A stretch of 64,000 bases of DNA from an uncultured Gluconobacter sp. (GTDB taxonomy: Bacteria; Pseudomonadota; Alphaproteobacteria; Acetobacterales; Acetobacteraceae), in the NCBI GenBank assembly GCA_937880175.1, contig CALFLO010000076.1:46765-110764 (forward strand). Reading direction: 5' to 3'. Each line of letters starts with the position of its first letter. The first letter of the stretch is position 1. Both the position numbers and the translations under genes were made by a program. Shown piece by piece: positions 43,056-51,113 of the stretch. Below the pieces are notes generated by a model. The model was not told the DNA's origin. It did no database searches and was given only the letters and a program-made list of their open reading frames with translations.

Positions 43056-44219
43056 ATGGCGACCCAGACTTCTATCCCCATTTCACAGGTGGTGAGTGTC
43101 TCCCCGAGCGCGATTAATGTCGCGGGCGGAGTGGATTTCATCAAGGGTTTGATTGTTACCCAGAATGCCGCAGTAGCGGCTGACGGCACCATCGTCGCCT
43201 ATACCAATGCGGCAGACGTGGCCACGGCGGCGGGTGGAAGCGCAACTGTTGAAGCGCAGATGGCGACTGCTTATTTCGGCAGCTTCACCGGTGCGACCCA
43301 GACCCCATCCACACTCTACTTCGCGGGCAAGATCGCCAGCGACAGTCAAGATTTCGGCGATTACCTATCGGCGCTGATCGGGCAATCGCAGGACTTCGCA
43401 GGCATCTCCTTCGCCTTTGAACCTGCCACCGCGGACAAGCAGGTCATTGCGACGTGGAATGCATCGCAGAACAAGCGGTTCTGGATCGTGATCTGGGATA
43501 CGGATGCTCAGGCGACTGTTTTGGACAGCGCGGAAGCATTCGGTCCGTGGCTGGCCTCAGGCGCTTATGATGGCGTGTCTGCGCTCTATCAGGACCCAGT
43601 CTTTGCCGCGGCCGCGCTTGGCTGGATGGCGTCGCTGAACTTTGACGCGACCAGTGGTCGCTGGAACCTGTTCGGGCGCCAGTTCCCTGCGGTAACAGCC
43701 TCAGTCACGACTGGCACCGCAGCGAGCGCTCTCCAGGCGAACGGCTACAGCTTCTATGGCCTGCATGCCAATGGCCTCGGCCGCTTTACGTTCACGCGCG
43801 GCGGTATGGTCTCGGGTCAGTTCAAATGGGCTGACAGCTACATCAACCAGATCTGGATGAATGCGTCCTTCCAGTCTGACATGCTGAACCTTCTGCTCAC
43901 GGCAGGGAATATCCCCTTCAATACGCAGGGCGATGCGTTGGTGTCAGCCGCCGCGCAGCCGACAATCGATCAGGCGCTGGCGTTCGGGGCGATCCGGGCT
44001 GGCGTAACGTTGACCGCCGCTGAAATCCTTGAGGTCAACAACGCGGCCGGGATCGATATCGCTTCCACCCTTCAGACCCGCGGCTGGTATTTCAAGTCGA
44101 ATGCCTCGACCGCAGCGGCCTCTGTTCGCGGGGCGCGCGGCACGATCCAGCCGCAGTTCTGGTACACCGACGGTGAATCGGTGCAGTCCATCAATCTTGC
44201 ATCGATCGAGGTTCAGTAA
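43056..44219 (+). CDS. Tail sheath protein (DUF3383)
   Basis: This 387-residue protein matches the DUF3383 sheath family: SQVVSVSPSAINVAGG at the start, QSQDFAGISFAFEPA, FGRQFPAVTASVTTGTAAS and NGYSFYGLHANG. A sheath gene shows a contractile tail, so the prophage is a myovirus type. Its TAA overlaps the tube gene ATG. Confidence 0.88.
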   Translation: MATQTSIPISQVVSVSPSAINVAGGVDFIKGLIVTQNAAVAADGTIVAYTNAADVATAAGGSATVEAQMATAYFGSFTGATQTPSTLYFAGKIASDSQDFGDYLSALIGQSQDFAGISFAFEPATADKQVIATWNASQNKRFWIVIWDTDAQATVLDSAEAFGPWLASGAYDGVSALYQDPVFAAAALGWMASLNFDATSGRWNLFGRQFPAVTASVTTGTAASALQANGYSFYGLHANGLGRFTFTRGGMVSGQFKWADSYINQIWMNASFQSDMLNLLLTAGNIPFNTQGDALVSAAAQPTIDQALAFGAIRAGVTLTAAEILEVNNAAGIDIASTLQTRGWYFKSNASTAAASVRGARGTIQPQFWYTDGESVQSINLASIEVQ

Positions 44220-44656
44220 TGGCCGGTAATTTCATCACGTCAGCCAATGGCATCATGACGCTGACGATCGCCTCTCTCTTTGATGCGCCGATCACGCTCC
44301 AGAACTGGGGCACTGACCGGGCATGGGAGCAGGAAGCCGTTGAGATGCTGGAATCCCAGATGTCCATCGATGGCGTCCTGAACCGCGGATATGTCCCGCG
44401 CCCGGTGAACCAGACACTGACCTTCTCCGCCGCCTCGCCGTCTCTGGTCTATCTTGAGGCGATCTGGACGGCGCAGCAGTCAACTATGACGGCTATTTCT
44501 CTCGGCGCAGAACTCACTGTTCCGTCCACCAAGCGGAAATACACGTTCACGAACGGTGCCATGATGACAGGCAGCGTTGCCCCGAACGGCGGCACGGTCC
44601 TTGAGGCCCGGGCTTTCACCATCCAGTGGGAAAAAGTCTTCCCGGCAGGCATCTGA
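44219..44656 (+). CDS. Tail tube protein (DUF3277)
   Basis: This 145-residue protein has the length and pattern of DUF3277 tube proteins: GIMTLTIASLFDAPITLQNW, DGVLNRGYVPRPVNQTLTFS and KRKYTFTNGAMMTG. It follows the sheath as usual in myoviruses and should polymerise into the rigid tube. Confidence 0.85.
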   Translation: MAGNFITSANGIMTLTIASLFDAPITLQNWGTDRAWEQEAVEMLESQMSIDGVLNRGYVPRPVNQTLTFSAASPSLVYLEAIWTAQQSTMTAISLGAELTVPSTKRKYTFTNGAMMTGSVAPNGGTVLEARAFTIQWEKVFPAGI

Positions 44657-45132
44657 TGAAGAGCATAGACTGGAGCCCCGCATCTGGAGAGGACGTGGGC
44701 AAGAAGTTCATCATCACCCGCATGTCGGCCTTTGCCGCCGACAAGTGGGCACGGCACCTGTCCAAGGCGGTGATCCAGAGCACGAACAAGATGTCAGATG
44801 CCATGCTGGACAAGGCCGTTCAGCGCGCAATGGAAGAAGGCATCCTCGGGATTGCCTCCATGTCTATGACCATCTTCGCCAACATTGAAGATGAGGCCTG
44901 CGACAAGGCGTTCGAAGCGCTCCTGAATTGTGTTCAGATCGTCCGAATGGAAGGGATGATGCCCGTCAATCTGACTGACGCGGACATCTCGGACCCGCAA
45001 ACGCTGACGGACCTGCGAACGGAGGCGTTCAATCTCCATGTGGGTTTTTTCAAGGCCGCGATCTTCCAGAGTTCCCCACTCGCGGCGTCCCTGATCCGGG
45101 CGGTCAGCCCCGTAAGTCCGCCACCGCCGTAA
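44656..45132 (+). CDS. Tail assembly chaperone, short form
   Basis: This 158-residue protein (MKSIDWSPASGEDVGKKFII) lies between tube and tape measure, where phages encode tail assembly chaperones in two forms. The helical core (LSKAVIQSTNKMSDAMLDKA and MPVNLTDADISDPQTLTDLR) is similar to DUF6838/gpG-like proteins. A slippery T TTT TTC at 45,045-45,051 allows a -1 shift into a longer product. ATG at 44,656 overlaps the tube stop. Confidence 0.7.
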   Translation: MKSIDWSPASGEDVGKKFIITRMSAFAADKWARHLSKAVIQSTNKMSDAMLDKAVQRAMEEGILGIASMSMTIFANIEDEACDKAFEALLNCVQIVRMEGMMPVNLTDADISDPQTLTDLRTEAFNLHVGFFKAAIFQSSPLAASLIRAVSPVSPPPP

Positions 45133-45266
45133 ACCTCTCTCGCATCATGGCTACGGTCATCGGGGAACGGATGGCGACACTCCACGAACTGATGACCGTC
45201 TATGACAGCGAAGACATGCTCCTGATGTGGGAAGCGGCGATGGTCACGGCATACAATAAGGTCTAG
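45045..45266 (+). CDS. Frameshift extension of the tail assembly chaperone (gpG-T-like)
   Basis: At 45,045-45,051 the zero-frame codons GGT TTT TTC contain the heptamer T TTT TTC, a canonical -1 slippery site. The -1 frame is open from there to TAG at 45,264-45,266 and adds 71 residues, ending TLHELMTVYDSEDMLLMWEA then AMVTAYNKV. The fusion would be about 203 residues. The extension has sensible composition and ends 7 bases before the tape measure ATG, as with lambda gpG-T. Confidence 0.65.
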   Translation, partial: FFQGRDLPEFPTRGVPDPGGQPRKSATAVNLSRIMATVIGERMATLHELMTVYDSEDMLLMWEAAMVTAYNKV

Positions 45267-45273
45267 GACCACC

Positions 45274-47274
45274 ATGGCGAACGTCATCGACAGCCTGGTC
45301 ATTCAACTCGGGCTTGATGGCCGAGGCGTCGCCAAGGGTGCGCAGCAGGCGTCCAAGAGCCTCGATCAGGTTGAACGCAGCGCGACCAAAACCCAGGGCG
45401 CCCTGACGGACAGCGGCAAGGCTGCGGCCGACGGGTTTTCCCGCGCTCGCACGGAAGCCCTCGCCCTGCTGGCCGTTTTCACAGGCGGCCGTACGCTCAA
45501 GGCCTTCACATCAGAGATCACCCGTTCCAACGCCGAACTCGGCTACATGGCGCAGCGGCTGAACATTGATCCGCGTGGTCTTTATCAGCTCCAGCGGGCA
45601 GTCATGGCTGTAGGCGGGTCAGCGCAGGAAGTCGGGGCATCATTTCAATCGATGCAGGGCATGTTGGTTGACCCCGCTCAGGCAGGCAACCTTCAGCGCA
45701 TCATGGGACAGCTTGGCGTCCGAAACTATACGGATCAGCGCGGCCATATCCGGCAGGACATTCTACAGCAGCTCAACCGGTCAACGCAGGGAATGGACCA
45801 GGGCGTCAAGAACACCCTCCTGTCCCAGCTTGGTATCGGCCCGGGAGAGATCAACCTGATCGACCAGACCACGGCTGCGTTCGATAAATTGCAGAACCAG
45901 TTCAAAAACGCAGGTCCAACCTCGGATCAGATCCGGGATAGCCAGCAGCTCTTGAAAGACTGGGTCGATCTGACCACGACGACGGAAGGTCTCGGCAGGG
46001 CAATCCTTGGCGATTTGACGCCTGCCATTGATGGTGTGGTGACGAAGATCACCGCCTGGGAGAAAGAGAACCCGGATCTTGCCAAGCACATTGGGGAGAT
46101 CACACTTGGCGTGGTCGCTCTTGGGACTGCTCTCGGGGCCGTGGGAACTGCCGTCACGGGCGTCATGGCTATCCGAGGTATCAAGGCCCTCCTCATGGGT
46201 GGGGCAAATATCGAAGCGCTGAGGAGCGCCGCTTGCGGATGTGAGTGCGGGGGTGGCGCCGGTGCGCCTGCCAAGAACAGCGCAGAAGGGAAGGTAACCA
46301 GAGGCGCTGAAGTAGCCGAAGCACCTGAGAGCGCCAAGGAAGGCCTAGGGGCGAAAAATAAAGCAGAAAAGGTAGTCGAGCGCAGCACCTACCTTGAAGA
46401 AGGCCGCAATGCGAGTGGAGCAAAATCGCTTATCAAGGAGGCCGCTCCATTGGCGCTCCCGATAGCTGACACTGCGGCATCAGAAGCGGAAAGGATGGGA
46501 GGTGGAAAGCTCTCGCCCTATCTGGCAGAAGGAACGGATGCGGCTGGCGGCTCCCTTACTCTTGGCCGAGCGGCGCTACTCGCAACCCGTCTGACTGGGT
46601 GGGGAACAGTTGGCTATGCCGCGCTCCATGCGGAAGGCCTCAACAAAGGCGAAAGCGGCGCAGTTGATCGTCTACGGGCGCGGGGTGCGTTCGGCCCTGA
46701 TCCATTCGGGGCATATGCGCGGAGCGTGGCCGGGATTGAGAGCCACGGACGTTACGACATCATGGGCGGCGCAGGCGGAAAGTATGCCGGGAAGTATCAG
46801 ATGGGCGCGGGAGCCATTCAGGACGCGGCCCGACGTCTGCATGAAGCTGTCCCGTCACAAAGCCAGTTCCTGAACGATCCCGCGATGCAGGAACGGTTCT
46901 TCAAGGCTTACACCGAACAGAACGCAGCCGTTCTCCGCTCCAAGAGCGCAGACTTCCGCAACGCTTCCACGACGCGCCAGTATGCCATCCTCGCCTATGC
47001 TCACAATCAGGGCGCAGGCGGGGCGCTGAATTGGATGCGTACCGGGCAGGTCGGGCATGATGCGTTCGGGACGGCCGGCACGCGGTATTCTGACGCGGCT
47101 ACGGCCGCTATCGCGGCGCAGGGCGCTACCGGGAACACCACGCACACAACGGAAGTCCACGTAGGCGATGTCCATATCCATGCAAACACGGACAATCCCC
47201 AGCAGCTTGCCCGCGATTTCCATGAAGAACTTCGCCGGACTCTCCCTCTCATAAACGCGCAAGGACAGACCTGA
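45274..47274 (+). CDS. Tape measure protein with C-terminal lysozyme-like domain
   Basis: This 666-residue protein sets tail length. It begins with an N-terminal region (VIQLGLDGRGVAKGAQQAS) and has helical segments, a hydrophobic stretch (about residues 270-305) and Ala/Gly/Glu-rich linkers. The C-terminal 180 residues contain AGIESHGRYDIMGG and GKYAGKYQMGAGA, a transglycosylase-type catalytic Glu and its context, so the tip may cut peptidoglycan during injection. It is short for a myovirus tape measure, implying a short tail of about 100 nm by the usual 1.5 A per residue rule. Confidence 0.85.
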   Translation: MANVIDSLVIQLGLDGRGVAKGAQQASKSLDQVERSATKTQGALTDSGKAAADGFSRARTEALALLAVFTGGRTLKAFTSEITRSNAELGYMAQRLNIDPRGLYQLQRAVMAVGGSAQEVGASFQSMQGMLVDPAQAGNLQRIMGQLGVRNYTDQRGHIRQDILQQLNRSTQGMDQGVKNTLLSQLGIGPGEINLIDQTTAAFDKLQNQFKNAGPTSDQIRDSQQLLKDWVDLTTTTEGLGRAILGDLTPAIDGVVTKITAWEKENPDLAKHIGEITLGVVALGTALGAVGTAVTGVMAIRGIKALLMGGANIEALRSAACGCECGGGAGAPAKNSAEGKVTRGAEVAEAPESAKEGLGAKNKAEKVVERSTYLEEGRNASGAKSLIKEAAPLALPIADTAASEAERMGGGKLSPYLAEGTDAAGGSLTLGRAALLATRLTGWGTVGYAALHAEGLNKGESGAVDRLRARGAFGPDPFGAYARSVAGIESHGRYDIMGGAGGKYAGKYQMGAGAIQDAARRLHEAVPSQSQFLNDPAMQERFFKAYTEQNAAVLRSKSADFRNASTTRQYAILAYAHNQGAGGALNWMRTGQVGHDAFGTAGTRYSDAATAAIAAQGATGNTTHTTEVHVGDVHIHANTDNPQQLARDFHEELRRTLPLINAQGQT

Positions 47275-47996
47275 TGGCATTTGCCCCCGTTTCCATGCCC
47301 TCAATCTGGGACATCCCGGTTGCGGTGGGCGTCCCTGCCCTTCTTGGTCAGTCGATCGGTGCTGGCGTGGATGCGGTTGCGTCTACGGCCCTCGCTGGAG
47401 TGGTTCAGAATTACATCACGTCTCAGGCTGCCAAGCAGTGGGGAATTTTCGGGAACGGGAACCAGCAGCTTCTGACATCCGGGCGCGTGATGGGGGTGGA
47501 GTACGAAAACAGCTACACGGTCTCGGATGCCCCGCTGGAAGGTGGTGCATTTGCATCCTACAACAAGGTGAAGGTGCCTTATAACGCCCGGGTCATCATG
47601 GTGTGCGACGGTAGCGAGACCGGCTCAGATGGGCTTCTGTCTGCCATCACCAAACTGATCCCGAACCTGTCCGGGGCAACCGGCCAGCACGTCAGGGCAT
47701 CGTTTCTGTCCACGCTCGAAAGCCTTTGCGCGGACACGAACCTCTATTCCGTGGTGACGCCGGAGTTTACGGCGACGAACGCCAACATTCTCGGATATCG
47801 CTGGCGACGGGAAAGCCGAAGCGGCGTGACCATGCTCATGACAGAGATCATGATCCGGCAGATCCGCAATACGGGCACGGCGGCCTATACCAACACGGCC
47901 CAGCCGCAGGGCGAGCAGGCCATCCAGAACGGCACGGTCCAGACCACCATGCCTTCCCTGCCCGTTCAAACCTCTGTTCTCGGGGTCACGCTGTGA
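47274..47996 (+). CDS. Baseplate/tail tip protein, unknown
   Basis: This 240-residue protein has a hydrophobic helical N-terminus (VGVPALLGQSIGAGVDAVAS), then a beta-rich domain (VKVPYNARVIMVCDGSE, and RSGVTMLMTEIMIRQIRNTG). It lies between tape measure and baseplate plug genes; in similar phages this is an inner baseplate component. Its stop overlaps the next GTG. Confidence 0.6.
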   Translation: MAFAPVSMPSIWDIPVAVGVPALLGQSIGAGVDAVASTALAGVVQNYITSQAAKQWGIFGNGNQQLLTSGRVMGVEYENSYTVSDAPLEGGAFASYNKVKVPYNARVIMVCDGSETGSDGLLSAITKLIPNLSGATGQHVRASFLSTLESLCADTNLYSVVTPEFTATNANILGYRWRRESRSGVTMLMTEIMIRQIRNTGTAAYTNTAQPQGEQAIQNGTVQTTMPSLPVQTSVLGVTL

Positions 47997-48292
47997 GCGT
48001 CGTGCAAATCCCCCTGGCTCCGACGGCCAGCCAGACCCTCAATGTCGTCCTGGACCAGCAGCTCGTCCGGCTCGACGTCTATCAGCGTTCCACCGGGCTT
48101 TACATGAACGTCTGGCTGAATGACGCCCTGATCGTGGCTGGAGCCATATGCCAGAACCTGAACCCGGTGATGCACGCTGCCTATCTTGGCCTCGGAGGGG
48201 ACTTCGTGTTCATGGATACGCAGGGAAGTGACGATCCGACCTTTGACGGGTTGGGTGAGCGGTATGTGCTGACTTTTTGTGACACGGGGTAA
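47993..48292 (+). CDS. Baseplate plug-type protein
   Basis: This 99-residue protein begins VSVVQIPLAPTASQTLNVVL and has LYMNVWLNDALIVAGAICQN, then GDFVFMDTQGSDDPTFDGLG, which follows the pattern of phage baseplate plug proteins. GTG at 47,993 overlaps the upstream stop (GTGA). The gene abuts the accessory island; its stop codon is followed directly by a minus-strand stop. Confidence 0.7.
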   Translation: MSVVQIPLAPTASQTLNVVLDQQLVRLDVYQRSTGLYMNVWLNDALIVAGAICQNLNPVMHAAYLGLGGDFVFMDTQGSDDPTFDGLGERYVLTFCDTG

Positions 48293-48595
48293 TTACAGCC
48301 ACTCTTCTACGCCACCGTGGTGCGAGCACGTGCCACGGTGATGTTGGCTGAAACTATAGGAACCGTCTCCACATTTCGCCGAAGCCCCAGCAGGAACTCG
48401 ATTGCCAGCCGTATGCGAGGGAGAGTGAATTATCTTTCCATCCACGTTTCGGTAATGCCCGTCATCCAGAATTTGAACATTCTGATCGGGTTTTACGGGC
48501 GTGTGCGGCTTGGTTTGAGGCGGCTGAAAAGCGTAGGCCGGAACGCTAATGAGCGTCAGACAGCCTGCCAACATTACTTTTCTGAGAATCACCAT
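48293..48595 (-). CDS. Secreted DUF3761 protein
   Basis: This 100-residue protein has a signal peptide (VILRKVMLAGCLTLISVPAY, cut near AYA-F) and a C-terminal DUF3761 motif: CGDGSYSFSQHHRGTCSHHG with GVEEWL. DUF3761 proteins are small secreted bacterial proteins of unknown role, often with His/Cys that could bind metal. AAGGAGAG precedes the ATG at 48,595. It is opposite to the tail genes and starts the accessory island. Confidence 0.75.
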   Translation of the reverse strand: MVILRKVMLAGCLTLISVPAYAFQPPQTKPHTPVKPDQNVQILDDGHYRNVDGKIIHSPSHTAGNRVPAGASAKCGDGSYSFSQHHRGTCSHHGGVEEWL

Positions 48596-48650
48596 TATTC
48601 TCTCCTTTTCCATGTCCAGTGCCCCTAGATGGAGAATGAATAACAGAGGA

Positions 48651-48878
48651 TCAGTTAAGCGGGCCCTCTGGACGTTTCGCTGCCCAAGTCAAATCAGCGA
48701 TACATGCCTTCACCAGGAGCCATTCACGGCCACGATGCATGTCACCAGAGGCTAAAAACATGGCTGAGCGGTAAGAAGCCATTTCCTCAGCGCCCTCACC
48801 AAACAGCCTGAGCATTTCCTTTGCTGCCTCATGAGGGTCGAACGGCGGCGGCTCTAATGCATACTTATGATCGCCCAA
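48651..48878 (-). CDS. Small accessory protein, unknown, start uncertain
   Basis: An ORF of at least 75 residues (GDHKYALEPPPFDPHEAAKE, then MLRLFGEGAEEM) uses a TTG at 48,878. The frame is open further upstream (reading SKNGETALGGDLIL) without an ATG, so the gene may have lost its 5' end or use an unusual start. A repeated element lies just upstream. No family is recognised. Confidence 0.45.
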   Translation of the reverse strand: MGDHKYALEPPPFDPHEAAKEMLRLFGEGAEEMASYRSAMFLASGDMHRGREWLLVKACIADLTWAAKRPEGPLN

Positions 48879-48898
48879 AATGAGATCGCCCCCTAAAG

Positions 48899-48960
48899 CT
48901 GTCTCGCCATTCTTACTCCGTAAGATGCCGGAGTTTGACGCGGAGGATGAGGCAGAAAGC
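48899..48960 (-). repeat. Repeated upstream element, copy A
   Basis: This stretch matches 50,064-50,119 over about 55 bases with one short gap. The core CTCCGTAAGATGCCGGAG (48,916-48,933) contains a CTCCG/CGGAG hairpin. Both copies lie directly upstream of minus-strand accessory genes and have the same orientation. Confidence 0.5.
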
Positions 48961-48962
48961 GC

Positions 48963-49256
48963 TCAAGCTCGGCGCAGTGCCTCATTGATGCGGGTCTGCC
49001 ATCCTGGCCCAGTGCTCTTGAACTTCTCAAGCACATCCTGATCTAGCCGAAGGGAGACTGAGCGCTTCGTGGCGGCCTTCTGGGGGCCACGGACACGTCT
49101 TGCCTTTGCCAGTACAGGCGCGACCTCTTCGGCTGACCTCATGGCCCGAAAGTCTGCCTCCGTGAGTTCCGGATTGTCGCTATCGAGTGCAATGCCCTGA
49201 TTGATACGGGCGTCTTCCTCGTCAGTCGGCATGATGATGTTAGTCTTGCGAGACAT
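48963..49256 (-). CDS. brnA: BrnA-type antitoxin
   Basis: This 97-residue protein begins MSRKTNIIMPTDEEDARINQ and contains DFRAMRSAEEVAPVLAKA, then a C-terminal ribbon-helix-helix, KRSVSLRLDQDVLEKFKSTG with GWQTRINEALR, as in BrnA. It should bind and neutralise BrnT and repress the operon. The start lies 17 bases inside the brnT gene, and the toxin-first order is normal for brnTA. Confidence 0.88.
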   Translation of the reverse strand: MSRKTNIIMPTDEEDARINQGIALDSDNPELTEADFRAMRSAEEVAPVLAKARRVRGPQKAATKRSVSLRLDQDVLEKFKSTGPGWQTRINEALRRA

Positions 49257-49503
49257 AGAGCGATACCTCCCGTTTGTTGGCCTTCCGCAGGCTGATGATA
49301 CGAACAGTGCGGGTTTCGATGCTGTACACCAGCAGATGAAGACGGTCGCCAATCGGGCCAAGCGCAACAAGGCGTGGCTCGTTCGAAGACTGGCTGGCCC
49401 TGATGAACGCCGCATCCCACTCAAAGTCTTCGGCGCTCACGAAATCAACGCCATGCTTCTCAATGTTGCTCAGGCGCTTGGCTTCATCCCAGTCGTATCT
49501 CAT
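49240..49503 (-). CDS. brnT: BrnT-type ribonuclease toxin
   Basis: This 87-residue protein matches BrnT (DUF497): YDWDEAKRLSNIEKHGVDF near the start, then RLVALGPIGDRLHLLVYSIE and RTVRIISLRKANKREVSLY. BrnT toxins cleave RNA and are held by BrnA. A well-formed promoter sits so close that the mRNA may be leaderless. Inside a prophage tail cluster the pair probably acts as an addiction or phage-defence module in the lysogen. Confidence 0.9.
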   Translation of the reverse strand: MRYDWDEAKRLSNIEKHGVDFVSAEDFEWDAAFIRASQSSNEPRLVALGPIGDRLHLLVYSIETRTVRIISLRKANKREVSLYVSQD

Positions 49504-49510
49504 GGCTTAT

Positions 49511-49539
49511 TGTATATACGGATAGACTGACGGAGTCAA
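49511..49539 (-). promoter_or_regulatory. brnTA promoter
   Basis: On the minus strand TTGACT (49,539-49,534) and TATACA (49,516-49,511) are 17 bases apart. Only 7 bases (ATAAGCC) separate the -10 box from the brnT ATG, so transcription would start at or next to the start codon. Confidence 0.6.
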
Positions 49540-49631
49540 ACTAATTGTATGTGCGATTTAATGGGATGCCGTTTCGTTACCCTCCCCTCCCCGACTGGAC
49601 GGAGTCCGGTCAAACTTGGGGAGGTGAGAAA

Positions 49632-50060
49632 TTACGTCGTCAAATCATTTTGCGGCACATAGATGCCCACGAGTGCTTTTTCGACACCGTTTCGCATAGA
49701 CGCCAAATCCGAATACTCACGGCTCCACACGGTATATCCGCTTCCATTGGATGACTTGATCGAGAAATAGTACTTTGGCTTCAATGCATAATATAAAGCA
49801 ACTGCCGCGATTATTCCTGACACAATAAAAGCGACAAGAGCATTATCTGTAGTGTGGAACTGTCCGTTATCATAGCAGGACAGAATAGAGCCCCCAGCAA
49901 AAATACATCCTATTACAAATACCATCCATGCGAGAGAGGTAGGCTGTTGGGTGACGTTCATATACGCCACCTGACGAAGAGGAAACGTCATTTCCCCTAT
50001 TTTAACCGTTGTTTCACTTACAGAAAAACTGCCTTGGGTATGAAATATTTTTTGTTTCAT
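49632..50060 (-). CDS. DUF6232-type membrane protein
   Basis: This 142-residue protein has an N-terminal beta segment (SVSETTVKIGEMTFPLRQVA) and two membrane helices (LAWMVFVIGCIFAGGSIL and ALVAFIVSGIIAAVALYYAL) followed by another beta segment (GYTVWSREYSDLASMRNGVE). The layout matches the DUF6232 family, which is of unknown function. ATG at 50,060 has GGAG 9 bases upstream, within repeat copy B. It is more AT-rich than the phage core. Confidence 0.65.
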   Translation of the reverse strand: MKQKIFHTQGSFSVSETTVKIGEMTFPLRQVAYMNVTQQPTSLAWMVFVIGCIFAGGSILSCYDNGQFHTTDNALVAFIVSGIIAAVALYYALKPKYYFSIKSSNGSGYTVWSREYSDLASMRNGVEKALVGIYVPQNDLTT

Positions 50061-50063
50061 TAC

Positions 50064-50119
50064 TTACTCTCCATTCACACTCCGTAACATGCCGGAGAGT
50101 GGAGGGGGAGTCAGAAAAC
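50064..50119 (-). repeat. Repeated upstream element, copy B
   Basis: The second copy of the element at 48,899-48,960, with core CTCCGTAACATGCCGGAG (50,080-50,097). It ends 3 bases before the ATG of the DUF6232 gene and contains its ribosome-binding site, so it may be a portable promoter/leader. Confidence 0.5.
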
Positions 50120-50191
50120 GAATGGCTTTTGGGAGAGTGACGCGGGCTAGACCGCCTCATAATATTGGCGCCCGCATTGCGGGGCGACTTT

Positions 50192-50680
50192 TCACGTTGG
50201 CCCGCAAGCTCCAGCCTTATGGGCACCATAAGTTGCCTGATCTAATGTATATTTTTCCCCAGCCGTTGAGGACAATTGGTGAATCAGGCCCTTGCAGGAG
50301 AATCCTGACATTTCAAGGTATTGTTTAGCAGACCGGACTGCATTTTCATTCCAGTCTACAGCTAGGCTGTCCACTGCAACAGTAGCATCGGCTACTGAGT
50401 AACCATCTCCAGCATCAGATGATAGTTGATGGATAAGACCATCGCGCGAAAAACCAGACATATTTAAGTAATTTATCGCGGACCTGACTGCATTATTTTG
50501 AGCAGAAGTTAGGTTGGTTCGCCCTGAGAGATAGGATTTTTCTTCTTCAACATCTGGACGCTGTTGTGCTGCGCTATAATTACTAAAATTCTTTGTTGGG
50601 GAAACAAATTGCCCCACTACAGCTAGGCAAAATATAGAGAAAAAAACGCATGAAATATATTTAAATGTTTTTTTAAACAT
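50192..50680 (-). CDS. Ltp-like protein, candidate superinfection exclusion factor
   Basis: This 162-residue protein has an N-terminal signal or anchor (about residues 5-27) and two copies of the Ltp helix-turn-helix repeat: NAVRSAINYLNMSGFSRDGL and NAVRSAKQYLEMSGFSCKGL, each followed by IHQLSS. In phage TP-J34 of Streptococcus, Ltp blocks DNA entry of superinfecting phages. No canonical lipobox is visible (a Cys occurs in FSIFC), so membrane attachment may differ. It is AT-rich and lies on the minus strand within the accessory island. Confidence 0.75.
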   Translation of the reverse strand: MFKKTFKYISCVFFSIFCLAVVGQFVSPTKNFSNYSAAQQRPDVEEEKSYLSGRTNLTSAQNNAVRSAINYLNMSGFSRDGLIHQLSSDAGDGYSVADATVAVDSLAVDWNENAVRSAKQYLEMSGFSCKGLIHQLSSTAGEKYTLDQATYGAHKAGACGPT

Positions 50681-50762
50681 AAAAATCCTTAATTGTAAGA
50701 CAGTATTATATAATATAAAGTTAGTTAAATTACCATATGATGAAAATCATATCAGGACTAAT

Positions 50763-51029
50763 TTATTTTTTCCTATTTAAAAAACGTTTTGATAATAGCC
50801 TCATTACAGACGCATCATCTGCGACCATTATGTACATCTCTGCCGCTTCAAGATACTGGCCGTCAAATTCAGCCATATTAGTGGGGATAATATCTGAAAA
50901 GACTGATGCTTCAAGCCGTTTTACCACTTCTGCATTCAATGAACGGCCCGCAATTTTGGCAGATTCCTCCAAATGAGATTTTAAGTCATCTGGAACTCGG
51001 ACGTGGATCTGAGACTCGTTTTTCGTCAT
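50763..51029 (-). CDS. Arc/Mnt-type ribbon-helix-helix repressor (leftward)
   Basis: This 88-residue protein begins MTKNESQIHVRVPDDLKSHL then EESAKIAGRSLNAEVVKRLE, a clear Arc-like ribbon-helix-helix. The C-terminal half (YLEAAEMYIMVADDASVMRL) may mediate tetramers, as in Mnt. GGAG precedes the ATG. It diverges from a second Arc-like gene across three operators, the layout of P22 mnt/arc. Confidence 0.8.
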   Translation of the reverse strand: MTKNESQIHVRVPDDLKSHLEESAKIAGRSLNAEVVKRLEASVFSDIIPTNMAEFDGQYLEAAEMYIMVADDASVMRLLSKRFLNRKK

Positions 51030-51041
51030 TTCTCCACGCTG

Positions 51042-51104
51042 TACCAATTTGGTATTGACGGCAATGATACCATTTTGGTATTTGATATTTGTACCAAACT
51101 GGTA
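51042..51104. promoter_or_regulatory. Three operators between divergent Arc-type genes
   Basis: TACCAATTTGGTA (51,042-51,054), TACCATTTTGGTA (51,068-51,080) and TACCAAACTGGTA (51,092-51,104) share TACCA-N3-TGGTA. Starts are 26 and 24 bases apart. A plus-strand promoter (TTGACG at 51,055, TATTTG at 51,079) has the middle operator across its spacer and -10 box, so binding would shut off the antirepressor operon. Confidence 0.7.
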
Positions 51105-51113
51105 GCAGGAGCC

